Positions 38,777 through 48,133 of a stretch of DNA of 64,000 nt are shown here, piece after piece. Below the pieces are notes generated by a model. The model saw nothing but the letters and a program-made list of their open reading frames with translations. It was not told the DNA's origin and searched no databases. The stretch spans positions 157,836,789 through 157,900,788 of the forward strand of contig CM068824.1 in the NCBI GenBank assembly GCA_028554795.2. The letters are read 5' to 3'. Each line of letters starts with the position of its first letter. Position 1 is the stretch's first letter. The translations under genes were made by a program, and so were the position numbers. Source of the stretch: Sinohyriopsis cumingii. Lineage: Eukaryota > Mollusca > Bivalvia > Unionida > Unionidae.

Positions 38777-40088
38777 ATGATGCACCGAGAATCTTGCGCT
38801 TGTTCCAAGACGGAACTGGATCTGTTTGCCATGCCCCCCCACCATGATGACCATGCAAGAATCCCAATGGGTGGAATTTCACCCCGTCTCCTCATTGACA
38901 TCCTCAGCTCCCATCGAGTTTGAAATCAAAAGACAGCCCGAAGATTACATCGATCTGAATAGCAGTTACTTGTACTTGAAAGTCAAAGTTGTCGATGAGG
39001 ACAATTCGACCCTAGATGGCGATGAGGTAAGAGCTCCCGTCAACAATTTTATGCATTCCTTGTTTAGCTTAGTGGACTTGTACTTGAACAACAAACTGGT
39101 CAGCAGCAGCATGGATATTTACCCTTATCGAGCGTACCTGGAAAATCTCTTGACGTACGGAATAGACGCCAAGAACACTCATCTCAATGCCTCTGTGCTA
39201 TGGAAAGTTGACGAAGCTGAAAAGTTTGAAAATTTCGAAACTGATGAAAAGAAAGACAACAATGACGGACTTCTAGAACGAAGAAACAGAATCAAAGATG
39301 GACAGAGTTTAGAACTGATGGATCGTTTGCATTTGGACATGTGGTTACAAGAGAAATATTTGCTAAACGGGGTGAATGTTCGCCTGAGACTGAATCGTAG
39401 CAGTGCCACTTTCCATTTGATAGGTACTACTGCTTGCAAAACTGTCATCGAGGAAGCCAGGCTCTACGTACGACGCGTGGAAGTGTTACCTAAAGTGGGT
39501 AACGACATCAGTCAAACATTGAGCAGAACGACCGCTAAGTATCCCATACGACGCGTGGAAGTGAAAACCTTCACCATTCCCAAGGGACAGCGATCCATGA
39601 TCGAAGATCATTTGTTGCAACGACAGTTACCCAAACGTTTGATCGTTGGTATCGTCGAGAATGAAGCCTTCAACGGAGTTTTGGGTAAAAATCCTTTCTA
39701 CTTTCAACACTTTGGCGTGTCCAAGATCGAAGTCAGTCGCGATGGCAAGACCTTGTGTACCCGACCGTTCGAACCTAACTTTGAGAAGAAGAATTACTTG
39801 AGATCGTACTTGTCCCTGTACGAAGCCACCGGCCAGTTAGGAACCAAATCCAGTCACGGTATTACGTACGACGATTATGTAGGAGGCTACGCTTTGTGGG
39901 CTTTCGATTTCACTCCTGACCAAGGCAGCGACGAGGGACATTTCCACCCTATAAAATCCGGCTAGATTCGTGTGGAAATTCAGTTTGCAAACCGAGACCC
40001 TGATGTAACGGTGAACGTCATCCTGTATGCAGAATTCGATAATACCATAGAAATCAACAGTTTGAGAGAAGTCATTCTAGATTACTAG
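38777..40088 (+). pseudogene. MCP: Major capsid protein (F54H12.2-like), two defects
   Basis: The double jelly-roll major capsid protein of Polintons, which databases often carry under the name F54H12.2-like. It starts MMHRESCACSKTELDLF at 38,777. A run of 7 C at 38,834-38,840 (6 in copy 3) shifts the frame; an ATG at 38,844 could still start a protein lacking about 22 residues. From there the frame reads WVEFHPVSSLTSS, DYIDLNSSYLYLKVKV, MDRLHLDMWLQEKYLLNGV, and RVEVLPKVGNDIS to TAG at 39,963-39,965, which replaces CAG. The normal end (LREVILDY) is at 40,086-40,088. CCTATAAAATCC at 39,949 may serve the next gene. Confidence 0.9.
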
Positions 40089-40093
40089 AAGCT

Positions 40094-40597
40094 ATGGAAG
40101 ACTGTTATCCCTCTTTACAAAGTGGAGAAACTTTGGAGATGAAATGTGAGGAGACCATGGAAGGAGGAGAATCTCAAGACAAAGAAGAAGTTGTCATAAT
40201 GAAGTCGAGATGGCCAGAACAAGAAGACCATTTAGTCTCCTGTTTTGCCAAACACTTGGTCGATAAAATGACGAAACTGATCAAGAAAAATTGCTATGGA
40301 TGTCAAAACGATCATCCCAGTCAAATTCAACACGATAAATGCCTGATGTTGAGTCAAGAAGAAAAACTGGACGAGTATCTGGACGAAGCTTGGAGTCTCA
40401 TCTCGAACAAAGACGTGTTGCACCAGTGGTATAAAGACTTGCGTGAACATTCTTGTCCACCATTAACCACTCAAGAGATCCATCGTATCGAAGCTCTCCT
40501 GAATCAGAGTGAGGAAACAGAACGAATAACCGTTTATTCGTCAGACATTTTCAAGCAAAAAGTCAGGATCGAATTGATCACTTATTATTACCTGTGA
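40094..40597 (+). CDS. Conserved CYGC-motif protein
   Basis: 167 aa, intact. Acidic N-terminus (CEETMEGGESQDKEE), then the signature CYGCQNDHPSQIQHDKCL, a likely zinc site with two Cys, two His and a further Cys, and a C-terminus ending RIELITYYYL. I recall this signature from genes next to the capsid in other animal Polintons, without a known function. It starts 5 nt after the capsid stop. A GTATAAAGAC near 40,428 may be the promoter for the protease. Confidence 0.7.
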   Translation: MEDCYPSLQSGETLEMKCEETMEGGESQDKEEVVIMKSRWPEQEDHLVSCFAKHLVDKMTKLIKKNCYGCQNDHPSQIQHDKCLMLSQEEKLDEYLDEAWSLISNKDVLHQWYKDLREHSCPPLTTQEIHRIEALLNQSEETERITVYSSDIFKQKVRIELITYYYL

Positions 40598-40621
40598 AGA
40601 AGAAAAAAACCACACAAAACA

Positions 40622-41182
40622 ATGGATACCTGGGAACTTTATTACCTTTTGAACCACAGTTCGTATACGGCTTCTTGGAATCCTGTCGTCTGTGCTAAAG
40701 ATGAACTCCCTCATCGCAAACCTAAAGACCATCAAGCTTACGTGATCAACACGGACGACAGTCATCTCCCAGGAACCCACTGGGTAGCCGTTTACTTTCC
40801 TCAAGAAGGATGTGTGGAATATTTCGATTCGTACGGATTGCCCACTTTGGAAGACGATATCATCGACTTTATGAGAAGAAATGCTCAGACCACCCGATTC
40901 AATAATGTGAAATTACAAGGCACAGATTCCTTGGTGTGTGGACAGTACTGTGTGTATTTTCTGCATCATCGCAGCCTGGGCTATTCCTTAGAACATTTAG
41001 TGACTCATTTTGATCCTCGTTCTTCTGCTAGAAACGATGTGAAAGTAGATCGATGGTTTTGTGACCATTATGCTTATCTTTTGTCTCAAGCTAGGAAACG
41101 TAGTGTCCATCAATGGCCTAATGATTTCCAGCAGTGGAAATCACAATTTCATTCACAACGTTGTCAGCCCTGTTTAAAGTAG
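40622..41182 (+). CDS. PRO: Adenain-type cysteine protease, intact
   Basis: 186 aa, clan CE peptidase that in adenoviruses cleaves capsid and core precursors. Catalytic residues by pattern: H53 (GTHWVAVYF), D69 (EYFDSYG), Q99 (LQGTDS) and C110 (CGQYCVYFL). Length matches adenain (about 200 aa). It is the last gene of the core block; AATAAA at about 41,294 supplies an ordinary poly(A) signal. Confidence 0.93.
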   Translation: MDTWELYYLLNHSSYTASWNPVVCAKDELPHRKPKDHQAYVINTDDSHLPGTHWVAVYFPQEGCVEYFDSYGLPTLEDDIIDFMRRNAQTTRFNNVKLQGTDSLVCGQYCVYFLHHRSLGYSLEHLVTHFDPRSSARNDVKVDRWFCDHYAYLLSQARKRSVHQWPNDFQQWKSQFHSQRCQPCLK

Positions 41183-41424
41183 ATTGTGAATTAAGAAAAA
41201 AATGTTTGAGATTTGAAAAAAATTGTTTGATGTTATAGTGTTGTATTATTGTTAAAATGTTAGTGTTGTTGTTTAGTGTTAAGTGATTTTTGAATAAAAA
41301 ATGTTGTGTTTTGAAAAAAATGCCTTTGTCTTTTGTTTAGCTATAAGAATGTTGGATTGATGCTCTTTCATTTCTTACTATCCCTCTCATGACACTCACT
41401 GAACGTTGCGGCTCGAAAACCGTG
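41183..41424. promoter_or_regulatory. 3' region of the core block
   Basis: T-rich, GTTT-rich spacer with TGAATAAAAAATG around 41,293 as poly(A) signal. Similar to 14,765-14,996 of copy 1. No gene seen. Confidence 0.5.
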
Positions 41425-41453
41425 GGGGGATGTTTTCCTTCACGTCCGCGCTT
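41425..41453 (+). promoter_or_regulatory. Right-end promoter box 1
   Basis: GGGGGATGTTTTCCTTCACG then TCCGCGCTT, with TTTAAGAACC after it, 65 nt before the ATG at 41,518. Same as 14,997-15,025. Confidence 0.65.
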
Positions 41454-41517
41454 TGACTTTAAGAACCGGGGTTGTTTCCAGTCTAACCATCCATTGTCGA
41501 CTCATCCTCCTACGAAG

Positions 41518-41880
41518 ATGTGCTCCAAACTAGCTAAACTCAACGAAGCCTACGTGAATTTGCATAGGGTCAGACACAGTCTGATACCGAAGCCAGAAGA
41601 AATAGAGAATGTGAGAATGTTAAAAATCACTGAAGACCTGATAGAAGAACTCTTCAGAGAAGAAATGAACAGGGAAAAAGAAGAATGGACAGAGAAGTAC
41701 AGACTTCAGAGACAGCAGCAGCAGCAGCAGCAACAACAACAACAGCAGCAGCAACCTGAACCTGACAGAGGCTTTGTCGATTGCCGTATCGACACCAAAG
41801 AGTTCTTCTTCTCTTTCCGAAGAAGCACACCTATTGCCAGAAAGTCTATCATCAGAGGACATCGCATTCTTAGAAACTAA
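41518..41880 (+). CDS. Right-end gene 1: coiled-coil protein with poly-Gln
   Basis: 120 aa. Helical charged N-terminal 65 residues, then about 17 consecutive Gln encoded by CAG/CAA (41,710-41,756), the conserved FVDCRIDTKE segment and a basic tail. The Gln run is longer than in copy 1, showing repeat-length instability. The N-terminal pattern (MCSKLAKLNEAYVNL) resembles that of right-end gene 2. Confidence 0.65.
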   Translation: MCSKLAKLNEAYVNLHRVRHSLIPKPEEIENVRMLKITEDLIEELFREEMNREKEEWTEKYRLQRQQQQQQQQQQQQQQPEPDRGFVDCRIDTKEFFFSFRRSTPIARKSIIRGHRILRN

Positions 41881-41929
41881 AAAAAGAATGCCATAGAAAA
41901 CAAAAAAAAAAAAAAAAAAAAAAAAAACC

Positions 41930-41945
41930 AGCCCTTTTCAGGGCT
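41930..41945 (+). terminator. Perfect histone-type 3' stem-loop
   Basis: AGCCCTTTTCAGGGCT with TTTC loop, 49 nt after the stop and after an A-rich run; ACCCC follows, and CTCTAGAAAAGAAAT starts 9 nt after that flank. A back-up AATAAA lies near 42,012. Confidence 0.85.
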
Positions 41946-42309
41946 ACCCCAATACTCTAGAAAAGAAATAACGATCCATTTGCCAATGTGTGTAGGTAAA
42001 GTAGTGTGAAAATAAACACTAACTCTTTTTTTAAAAATGTGAGGGTATGTGTTTGTGTGTTTGTGTTAGTAAGTGCTTAAGTAAGTTGGTATGGATAGTA
42101 GATTAAAATGATGTCTTTTTTTGGTGTTTGAGGTGTATATTTGGAGTTAGATTGGATTGCTTTGCGTATGTGGATAGTCTATTGAAGTGATTTATAAAAA
42201 ATTTTAAAATAGTGATGGGTAGCATAAAAAAGTGAGTGAGTGTTTCTTTTAGGTCCGCGCGTTGTTTCTTTTGGTCATGATCTAGGTAAGATCAATTTTA
42301 TGTTTTTTA
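41946..42309. other. Spacer between right-end genes 1 and 2
   Basis: GT-rich spacer with the purine element after the stem-loop, AAAATAAACACT near 42,010, and a TTTTAGGTCCGCGCGTTG half-box with GGTCATGATCTAGGTAAG (about 42,250-42,300) that is repeated at 43,183-43,220. No gene seen. Confidence 0.5.
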
Positions 42310-42339
42310 GGGGGATGTTTTCCTTCACGTCCGCGCTTT
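42310..42339 (+). promoter_or_regulatory. Right-end promoter box 2 with TATA
   Basis: GGGGGATGTTTTCCTTCACG, TCCGCGCTTT and then AGTATAAATTG, 64 nt before the ATG at 42,403. Confidence 0.7.
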
Positions 42340-42402
42340 CAGTATAAATTGAAACTCGCTGGACAGTCTAGCTACCCTTGTTGATTGTTCAACACTAGAA
42401 AA

Positions 42403-42876
42403 ATGAGCAGCAGACTGAGTAAATTGATGGACCTTCAGATGCATCTGGAGTATGCCAGATGCCTCTTGAATGAGCTGGCTGCAGAGGCCCTTGTGGAAGA
42501 AGCCAGGATAGAACAAGAGGAAGAAGAAAGAAAACTGAAAGAAGAGGAAGAAAAAAAGAGAGGGATAAGGTCTCACGTGTTCATGATAGAGAAATGTGAG
42601 GTGAAGCCCTGGGTGATGGAACCTCCACAGGCAATGACTGCACCACAGTTACAACCACAACAAGAGGTAAGGAGACCAATTGTTCATCCTCGAATGAGGA
42701 ATAGAAGAGAAAGAAGACAAAGGGAAGAAGAAGTGTTCACTATTCCGCAAACGGAGGAGTGGGATAGTGAAGCCACTCACCCCCCGTCAGCTCTTCCAAC
42801 CACTTCAGTCAATTGGGCCAATGATTGGAGTAGGCGTTGTGTCTGTGGTGCCAGACCCGGAAGGTGCCACCATTAG
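42403..42876 (+). CDS. Right-end gene 2: coiled-coil protein
   Basis: 157 aa. A helical start (LSKLMDLQMHLEYARCLLNELAAEA), a Glu/Lys/Arg coiled coil, a Gln/Pro region, a second Arg/Glu cluster (RNRRERRQREEE) and a C-terminal CVCGARPGRCHH. The middle is missing in copy 1. The two Cys pairs at the end could bind metal. Same promoter box and stem-loop arrangement as its neighbours. No family recognised. Confidence 0.6.
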   Translation: MSSRLSKLMDLQMHLEYARCLLNELAAEALVEEARIEQEEEERKLKEEEEKKRGIRSHVFMIEKCEVKPWVMEPPQAMTAPQLQPQQEVRRPIVHPRMRNRRERRQREEEVFTIPQTEEWDSEATHPPSALPTTSVNWANDWSRRCVCGARPGRCHH

Positions 42877-42902
42877 CCAGGTGCCTCTGAAGTTCCAAAA
42901 AC

Positions 42903-42918
42903 AGTCCTTTTCAGGGCT
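42903..42918 (+). terminator. Histone-type 3' stem-loop
   Basis: AGTCCTTTTCAGGGCT, a 6-bp stem with one T-G wobble and TTTC loop, 26 nt after the stop; ACCCC and CTCTAGAAAAGAAAT follow. Confidence 0.82.
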
Positions 42919-43159
42919 ACCCCAATACTCTAGAAAAGAAATAACGATCCATTTGCCAGTGTGTGTAGGTAGAGTAGTGTAATTATAAACACTAACTCTT
43001 TTTGAAAAAAATGTGAGGGTATGTAATTGTGTGTTTGTGTGTTTGTGTTTGTAAGAGCTCAGGTATGTTTGTGTGAATAGTAGATTATGGGTTTCTTTAT
43101 TGTTTCTTTGCGTATGTGGAGAGTATAGTTTGGGTTTGATTATATGAAATGAGAAAAGT

Positions 43160-43267
43160 GGGGGATGTTTTCCTTCACGTCCGCGCGTTGCTGTTTCTTT
43201 GGTCATGATCTAGGTAAGATCAATTTTATGTTTTTTAGGGGGATGTTTTCCATCACGTCCGCGCTTT
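43160..43267 (+). promoter_or_regulatory. Two right-end promoter boxes before gene 3
   Basis: Box a 43,160-43,188 (GGGGGATGTTTTCCTTCACG...) has no TATA right after it. Box b 43,238-43,267 (GGGGGATGTTTTCCATCACG...) is followed by CACTATAAGAACCC and lies about 60 nt before the ATG of gene 3. The TCATGATCTAGGTAAGATCA stretch between them also precedes box 2. Confidence 0.65.
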
Positions 43268-43327
43268 CACTATAAGAACCCACCACGTTCGTCGTTGGAA
43301 CCATTCTACGGAATAAAGACAAGGAAG

Positions 43328-43926
43328 ATGGTAGCTGTAACAGAATTGTTCAACCAGTTGAAAGACATTTGGTATTGGATGGTGGATGGAGCTTATGCAG
43401 TGGAAAGGATTGAACGAGAATGGAAGCATGAACTTACCCGAGATTTTGTCAGAAGGCAAGTGACTAACCTAAAATCAGCCATGGATCTGGTGGCAGAGAT
43501 GATAGAAGAAGAAGTAAAAAGACTAAGAGGCTTTATAGATCCAGAATATGTAAAGATTGGTCACTTGAAAGAAGCCATGGATAATGTGCTAGAAGTCAGG
43601 TGTTTTTTGGAAGAGGTAATGGAATGGACAGAGTGGTCCTTTGTCAAAAAAGGCCTAGACACCAGCTTAAGAAATCGGAACAACTTATGAGAAAAGTAAT
43701 GGAGGAAGAAGTGAAAAAGATCAAAGACAAGTGGAGTAAAGAAAGAAAGGAGAAAGAAAACTTAAAGGAAAAAGAGGCCTTTGACAAACTCAACAACAAT
43801 TGGATCAAGATACAAGAGAAGTTCAGGGCTATGGGTCACCCAGACTGGTTACCTGAAAAAGAAAAAAGGAAGAACAAAGGAATTTTGGGAAAGATTAGGG
43901 GGTGGATGAGGAAATGGAGGAAATAG
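43328..43926 (+). pseudogene. Right-end gene 3, one small frameshift
   Basis: About 198 aa in the undamaged layout. An aromatic N-terminus (LFNQLKDIWYWMVDGAY), a helical middle (RLRGFIDPEYVKIGHLKEAMDN) and a long basic coiled coil ending in Trp-Arg-Lys-rich sequence. Two extra bases near 43,655-43,665 relative to copy 1 shift the frame, giving an early stop at 43,690. The 3' part is open to 43,926. Unknown family. Confidence 0.6.
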
Positions 43927-43939
43927 AAGAAGAAGCAGA

Positions 43940-44315
43940 ATAAACCCAAAGGCCATTTTCAGGGCCAGCCATATTTCTCGAAAAGAGATAGCCTTTCAAT
44001 TGCCTACCCCTTTTTTTAAAAAAATTTAAAAAAAAAAAAAAATCCCATGTTCAATTCCCCTTGTCCCTAAACAAGCCCAAACTCTATTCCCCATGTTAAA
44101 TTCCCCTTGTACGTAGAGTGACCCACGATTTTTCGCCATATTCAATTCCCCTTGTACGTAGAGTGACCCACGATTTATTCCCATGTTAAATTCCCCTTGT
44201 ACGTAGATTGACCCACGATTTTTCGCCATGTTAAATTTCCATTGTACGTAGATTGTCCCAAGGGGGGTCTGTAATGCTAATTCCCATTGTACGTAGAGTA
44301 TCCCACTTAACTACT
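43940..44315 (-). repeat. Right terminal inverted repeat of copy 2
   Basis: About 376 bp, reverse complement of 23,464-23,860. It contains the 45-bp spaced GTACGTAGA boxes, one inner CCCTAAACAAGCCC variant, and the stem-loop of gene 3. Confidence 0.95.
43951..43966 (+). terminator. Histone-type 3' stem-loop in the right TIR
   Basis: GGCCATTTTCAGGGCC: TTTC loop with one mismatch (C to A) compared with the left TIR copy. 24 nt after the stop of gene 3. CCAGCCATA and TTCTCGAAAAGAGAT follow. Confidence 0.8.
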
Positions 44316-47094
44316 AACAAAGTTTATTATTTCTTTCTTTCTTTTTTCTTCATAAAATTTTGTTCAGTTTAGATATGAACATGATAAAAGCTTGCAGCAC
44401 CACTCTGGTGAACACATGTGTGTTCTGACGGTGAGAAAAAATATACATACAAATGTTGTACAAGGAAAATCTTGTAACTGGTAGTCAACAATTTAAACAA
44501 AGAGAAATAATTTAAACATGATTACAACATGTATTCGAAGAAATGCAAGGAATAAACCTAATTCGGATGGAAAAAGGCATGTTCTAAATCACACGAAACC
44601 GATAAATAGGTGAGGTTCAAAAACGCGTGCAAATATAAAAATGCTGTTAGCACGTGCAGCATGGGGCAATCTGTGACTGGCGTGCAGGCAGGTAAACTGA
44701 CAAAAGGAAAACGCGTGGATGGATAACAAAATTAACAAATGTACAACTGAATATATCGAAAACAGGTCAACTTTAACTATAATTAAAAGTAAGCTATGAT
44801 TTATATTGTATACTAAAATTAAAGATTACTTAAATATTGTAAAGAGAACATAATAAATCAGCTAAGCACCTTTTAGCAATGAAGTGAATGATGTCGATTT
44901 GGGACACGTAAGCTCTGATTTTGCATTTTGAACGAGAGAGAAAGAAGGATAACAATGTATTACTAGTTACCACTTTATGATAATATGCTTGTATACGTTG
45001 TATCCATAAATCGTATTTATATGGAGTACATAATAAGAGGCAAGGGTCTTCAAATCCAGCTTCCGAGATCGATGCTCCATTCAAGATAATGAAAAAGTTA
45101 AGAAAATTGTAGAGGGTGTTGTTTATTCTAGTTATGCTTTGGCAATATATGAGTATATTTGTTTATATTTTTCCATAAGGTTTTTGTTTATGTTGATAAT
45201 TGAGACAACTGCAGAATTGTGTAATTGAGTCGTGTAATTTTGTGGGTAACCATGAACTAGAAAATTCAATACTACAATGATGATAAATTAGTCCATTTCG
45301 CAAGAGTGATGAATTGATATTGATCTGCCTTTTTAAAATTTATTTTGTACATATATTTAGCAGTAGTTCCATAAAGACAAGCTAACTATGTTAACACCAA
45401 GCAGTATCCAAGCCAGTTCACAGGGATTCGCTACAAAGAAAATTAGGTGTACCCATCCATGAATCAAGGGACGGGGGTTCTAACCTGCAACACTATAATA
45501 CAAGGGAAGACACGAGTCCGCACCCCTCGGCAGTTCCAAACCCTCCTAGTTTATCCTAACTGTGTCTTCTAATTTCCAACTTGAGCCAGTCGTAATCAAG
45601 AATAGTTCAATTTTCAAAACATCTCGACACACTTCGTTCAGTTTGTGACATAATGAAGACAATACAATAATTGTTCGCCGATTTGGACGTCTGGACAAAT
45701 AATGTCTGGCAGTGCCGTTTGCATTCGGAGAGTATTGGATTTCACTATTGAACAACATACAGTAGGTTGTTCGGATCTTATATTTCGGTCAATGGTGAAA
45801 TCGAACAGTTAATTTAAGTCTTTTATTAATGACAGTTAATTTAAGTCCTTGTATTACCCATCATCCATGTTTCAAACATATCATAGCAATATTAAACCTT
45901 GTATCCAATAATTTTCCTATTGTATTTCTAATCAGTTCATCCTTGATTGACCAGCTTGAAAAAATTAACCTAACTTGACTTTGTTTTTGACATGAGGTGT
46001 GAACATTCCGCACTTGCACTGTTGTTTAAATTGTTTTGAATGCAGGGGAAGGCCCTAGTAGTGTCAAACGAAACGTTTCTCCTGACTTTTGATGTGTGGG
46101 TATATTTAAGTTAAAAATTATTTAGCAAGGTTAGTAGCTATCACATTAGCTGAACAGTATTTTGGACAGAAACAAATGCCTTATGTATTCCGCTGTAAAT
46201 CGACAAAAATCCATTTACATGTTTTATTGAATATTGCATTTCTTGTTCAATGACATGCTTGATATGAAATGACAACTTTTGTCAAATAAAAGGGAGAAAA
46301 CCATTCTAAAGGCTTTCTATGTCTTGAAAATCATTTCCTTGCTTTTTTCATGCATTGTTAAGTACTAACACTGACTTTTGAAACAATGAAAGTTCAAATA
46401 TTTTCTCATTGTTTGACAATAAACCCTGTAAATTAAATGTTCCTTCAGTAAACGTCTGTGTGGAAGCAAACATTCATGTGGTTATTCTCTACATATCACA
46501 ATTTTGTATCTCTGCCTCATATTACCAAACTAACCCCCAAAAGGCAGTTAAACAGTTGCTGAAATTATAATACATAAAAATATCTCAAAAATCTACTTTT
46601 GGTTTAAAAATATTAAATTTTTCTTTTTTAAACAATTGAATAATCTTTATGAATGTGCCACATTTGGTTTTGATGTCTCTACAAATACAAAACCGTGGTT
46701 ATGGTACCACTTTTTGACACAAAAATAATTGTTAAACAGGATTAAGTCGATGCTGTTAGAACAAATTCATAAAAAATACAATTTCAGACATGTTCATAAA
46801 ATAAACTTTTTTATACTTCTTTGTATTAGCATTACTTGTGTGTAAATTGTGATTGAGATAACTTTCAAATACAAAAAAAAAATCATTGGTTCACCCTACT
46901 TGTATTGTCACACTTTAAGCAGTAGTTCCAATCAGTCACAGACAATCCCAGGATTCCTCTCATATTTGAGCAGTTATTTGTTTCAAGTCATAAGTAAACA
47001 AAACATTAAAACCTTGACACTTCTTTAAAAAGTGCACCTTAAGGCAGTGCAAGATGAGGTACTAAAGTTGATACATTTATAAAGTAACTTACTT

Positions 47095-47222
47095 GGTAGC
47101 AGTTTGTAAATTTTGTAGCAGTTTATAAATGTGTTAGCAGTTTATAAATTTGGTTATAAATTAGGTAGCAGTTTATAAATGTATTAGCAGTTTATAAATT
47201 TGGTAGCAGATTGTAAATTTGC
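47095..47222. repeat. Irregular minisatellite, GTAGCAGTTTATAAAT type
   Basis: Six or so units of about 18-25 bp with core AGCAGTTTATAAAT, diverged and with variable spacers. Confidence 0.7.
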
Positions 47223-47254
47223 ACTACGAGGATCATATATATTCATTCCTGTTT

Positions 47255-47446
47255 CAGAAAGTTGTAACTGTATGTGTATTTAGCATACTAGTGGTCTGTC
47301 CGTAGCATACAATATTTTCAGAAAGTTGTAACTGTATGTGTATTTAGCATACTAGTGGTCTGTCCGTAGCATACAATATTTTCAGAAAGTTGTAACTGTA
47401 TGTGTATTTAGCATACTAGTGGTCTCTCCGTATCATACAATATTTT
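47255..47446. repeat. 64-bp tandem repeat, 3 copies
   Basis: Units start at 47,255, 47,319 and 47,383 with CAGAAAGTTGTAACTGTATG; the first two are nearly identical and the third has a few changes. Confidence 0.92.
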
Positions 47447-48133
47447 CCATTTACAAACTCGCATAAAACTGTTAATAGTGTTTTACATAAAGTAATATGA
47501 CCTGAAGTTAAAATGTCATCAACGCCTGACTAAATTAAATAAAAGAAAATATTAAATTCGAAAGATATTTCTCTTAACCTAGCATCTACCTTACGTTAGA
47601 GCTCATTATTTTTCTGTTAGCATTTAATAGCTACATAAATCTAATAATTTCTATGTCAAAACAAATCATATAATTTTTAAGACGTACATCTAGCATGCAT
47701 TTCATGTAATGTTAATAGTAATACGTGAAATGTCCAGATTTCCAGACGTTGCTATCACATCTATACTAGCAAAATGGTATTGTCTAAACAAGATACACGG
47801 AAAAGGCAAAACTGTAAAGTTTAAAATAATTGCATTGCATAAGTTGGAATCTATTGCATTACCTTCCTAATCACACCCACCCCTACTTCCGACACCATAA
47901 TCCGTTTCATAAATGCGCGCATTGTAAAATAAACTGCAAGAAAGGAAAGTCGGTATATTCCAAAATGGTGAAAGTTAATGAAAAATAACGGTAAAACACA
48001 ATCACACTTTCACTCAAATAAAGCATCTTTGACACAAAGATACAATTGTGCAATTTCTCACCATACCCGCCCCCCCCCCCCCCCGGCCTGAAAATGACAG
48101 TACCTCATAGTGACACTTTAAACAAACAATTAG

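Larger units (their letters stand above)
23464..44315 (+). mobile_element. Polinton/Maverick copy 2, complete (20,852 bp)
   Basis: Both ends are present. The left tip AGTAGTTAAGTGGGATACTC at 23,464 is the exact reverse complement of the right tip ending at 44,315. The element is flanked by a 6-bp direct repeat AACAAA (23,458-23,463 and 44,316-44,321). AG...CT ends, 6-bp duplication, PolB plus integrase plus ATPase plus protease plus capsid, and a size near 20 kb are the defining traits of Polintons. Integrase and protease are intact; the polymerase, ATPase tail, pX-like gene and capsid gene carry one or a few breaks each. Confidence 0.97.
44316..48133. other. Host DNA between copies 2 and 3
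   Basis: 3.8 kb of A+T-rich DNA. The first six bases are the right copy of the AACAAA duplication. Short open frames (for example 44,830-45,084 and 45,546-45,758 on the minus strand) show no family features or conservation and are not called. It contains the tandem repeats listed separately and a C run at 48,070-48,084. Confidence 0.7.

Noticed and set aside
44026..44229. Minus-strand 67-aa repeat protein
   Set aside because: It is a reading of the 45-bp subterminal repeats, whose period is a multiple of three; the sequence is explained by the TIR.
44830..45758. Two short minus-strand reading frames in the host gap
   Set aside because: No domain, no conservation in the window, and A+T-rich composition like the surrounding DNA.
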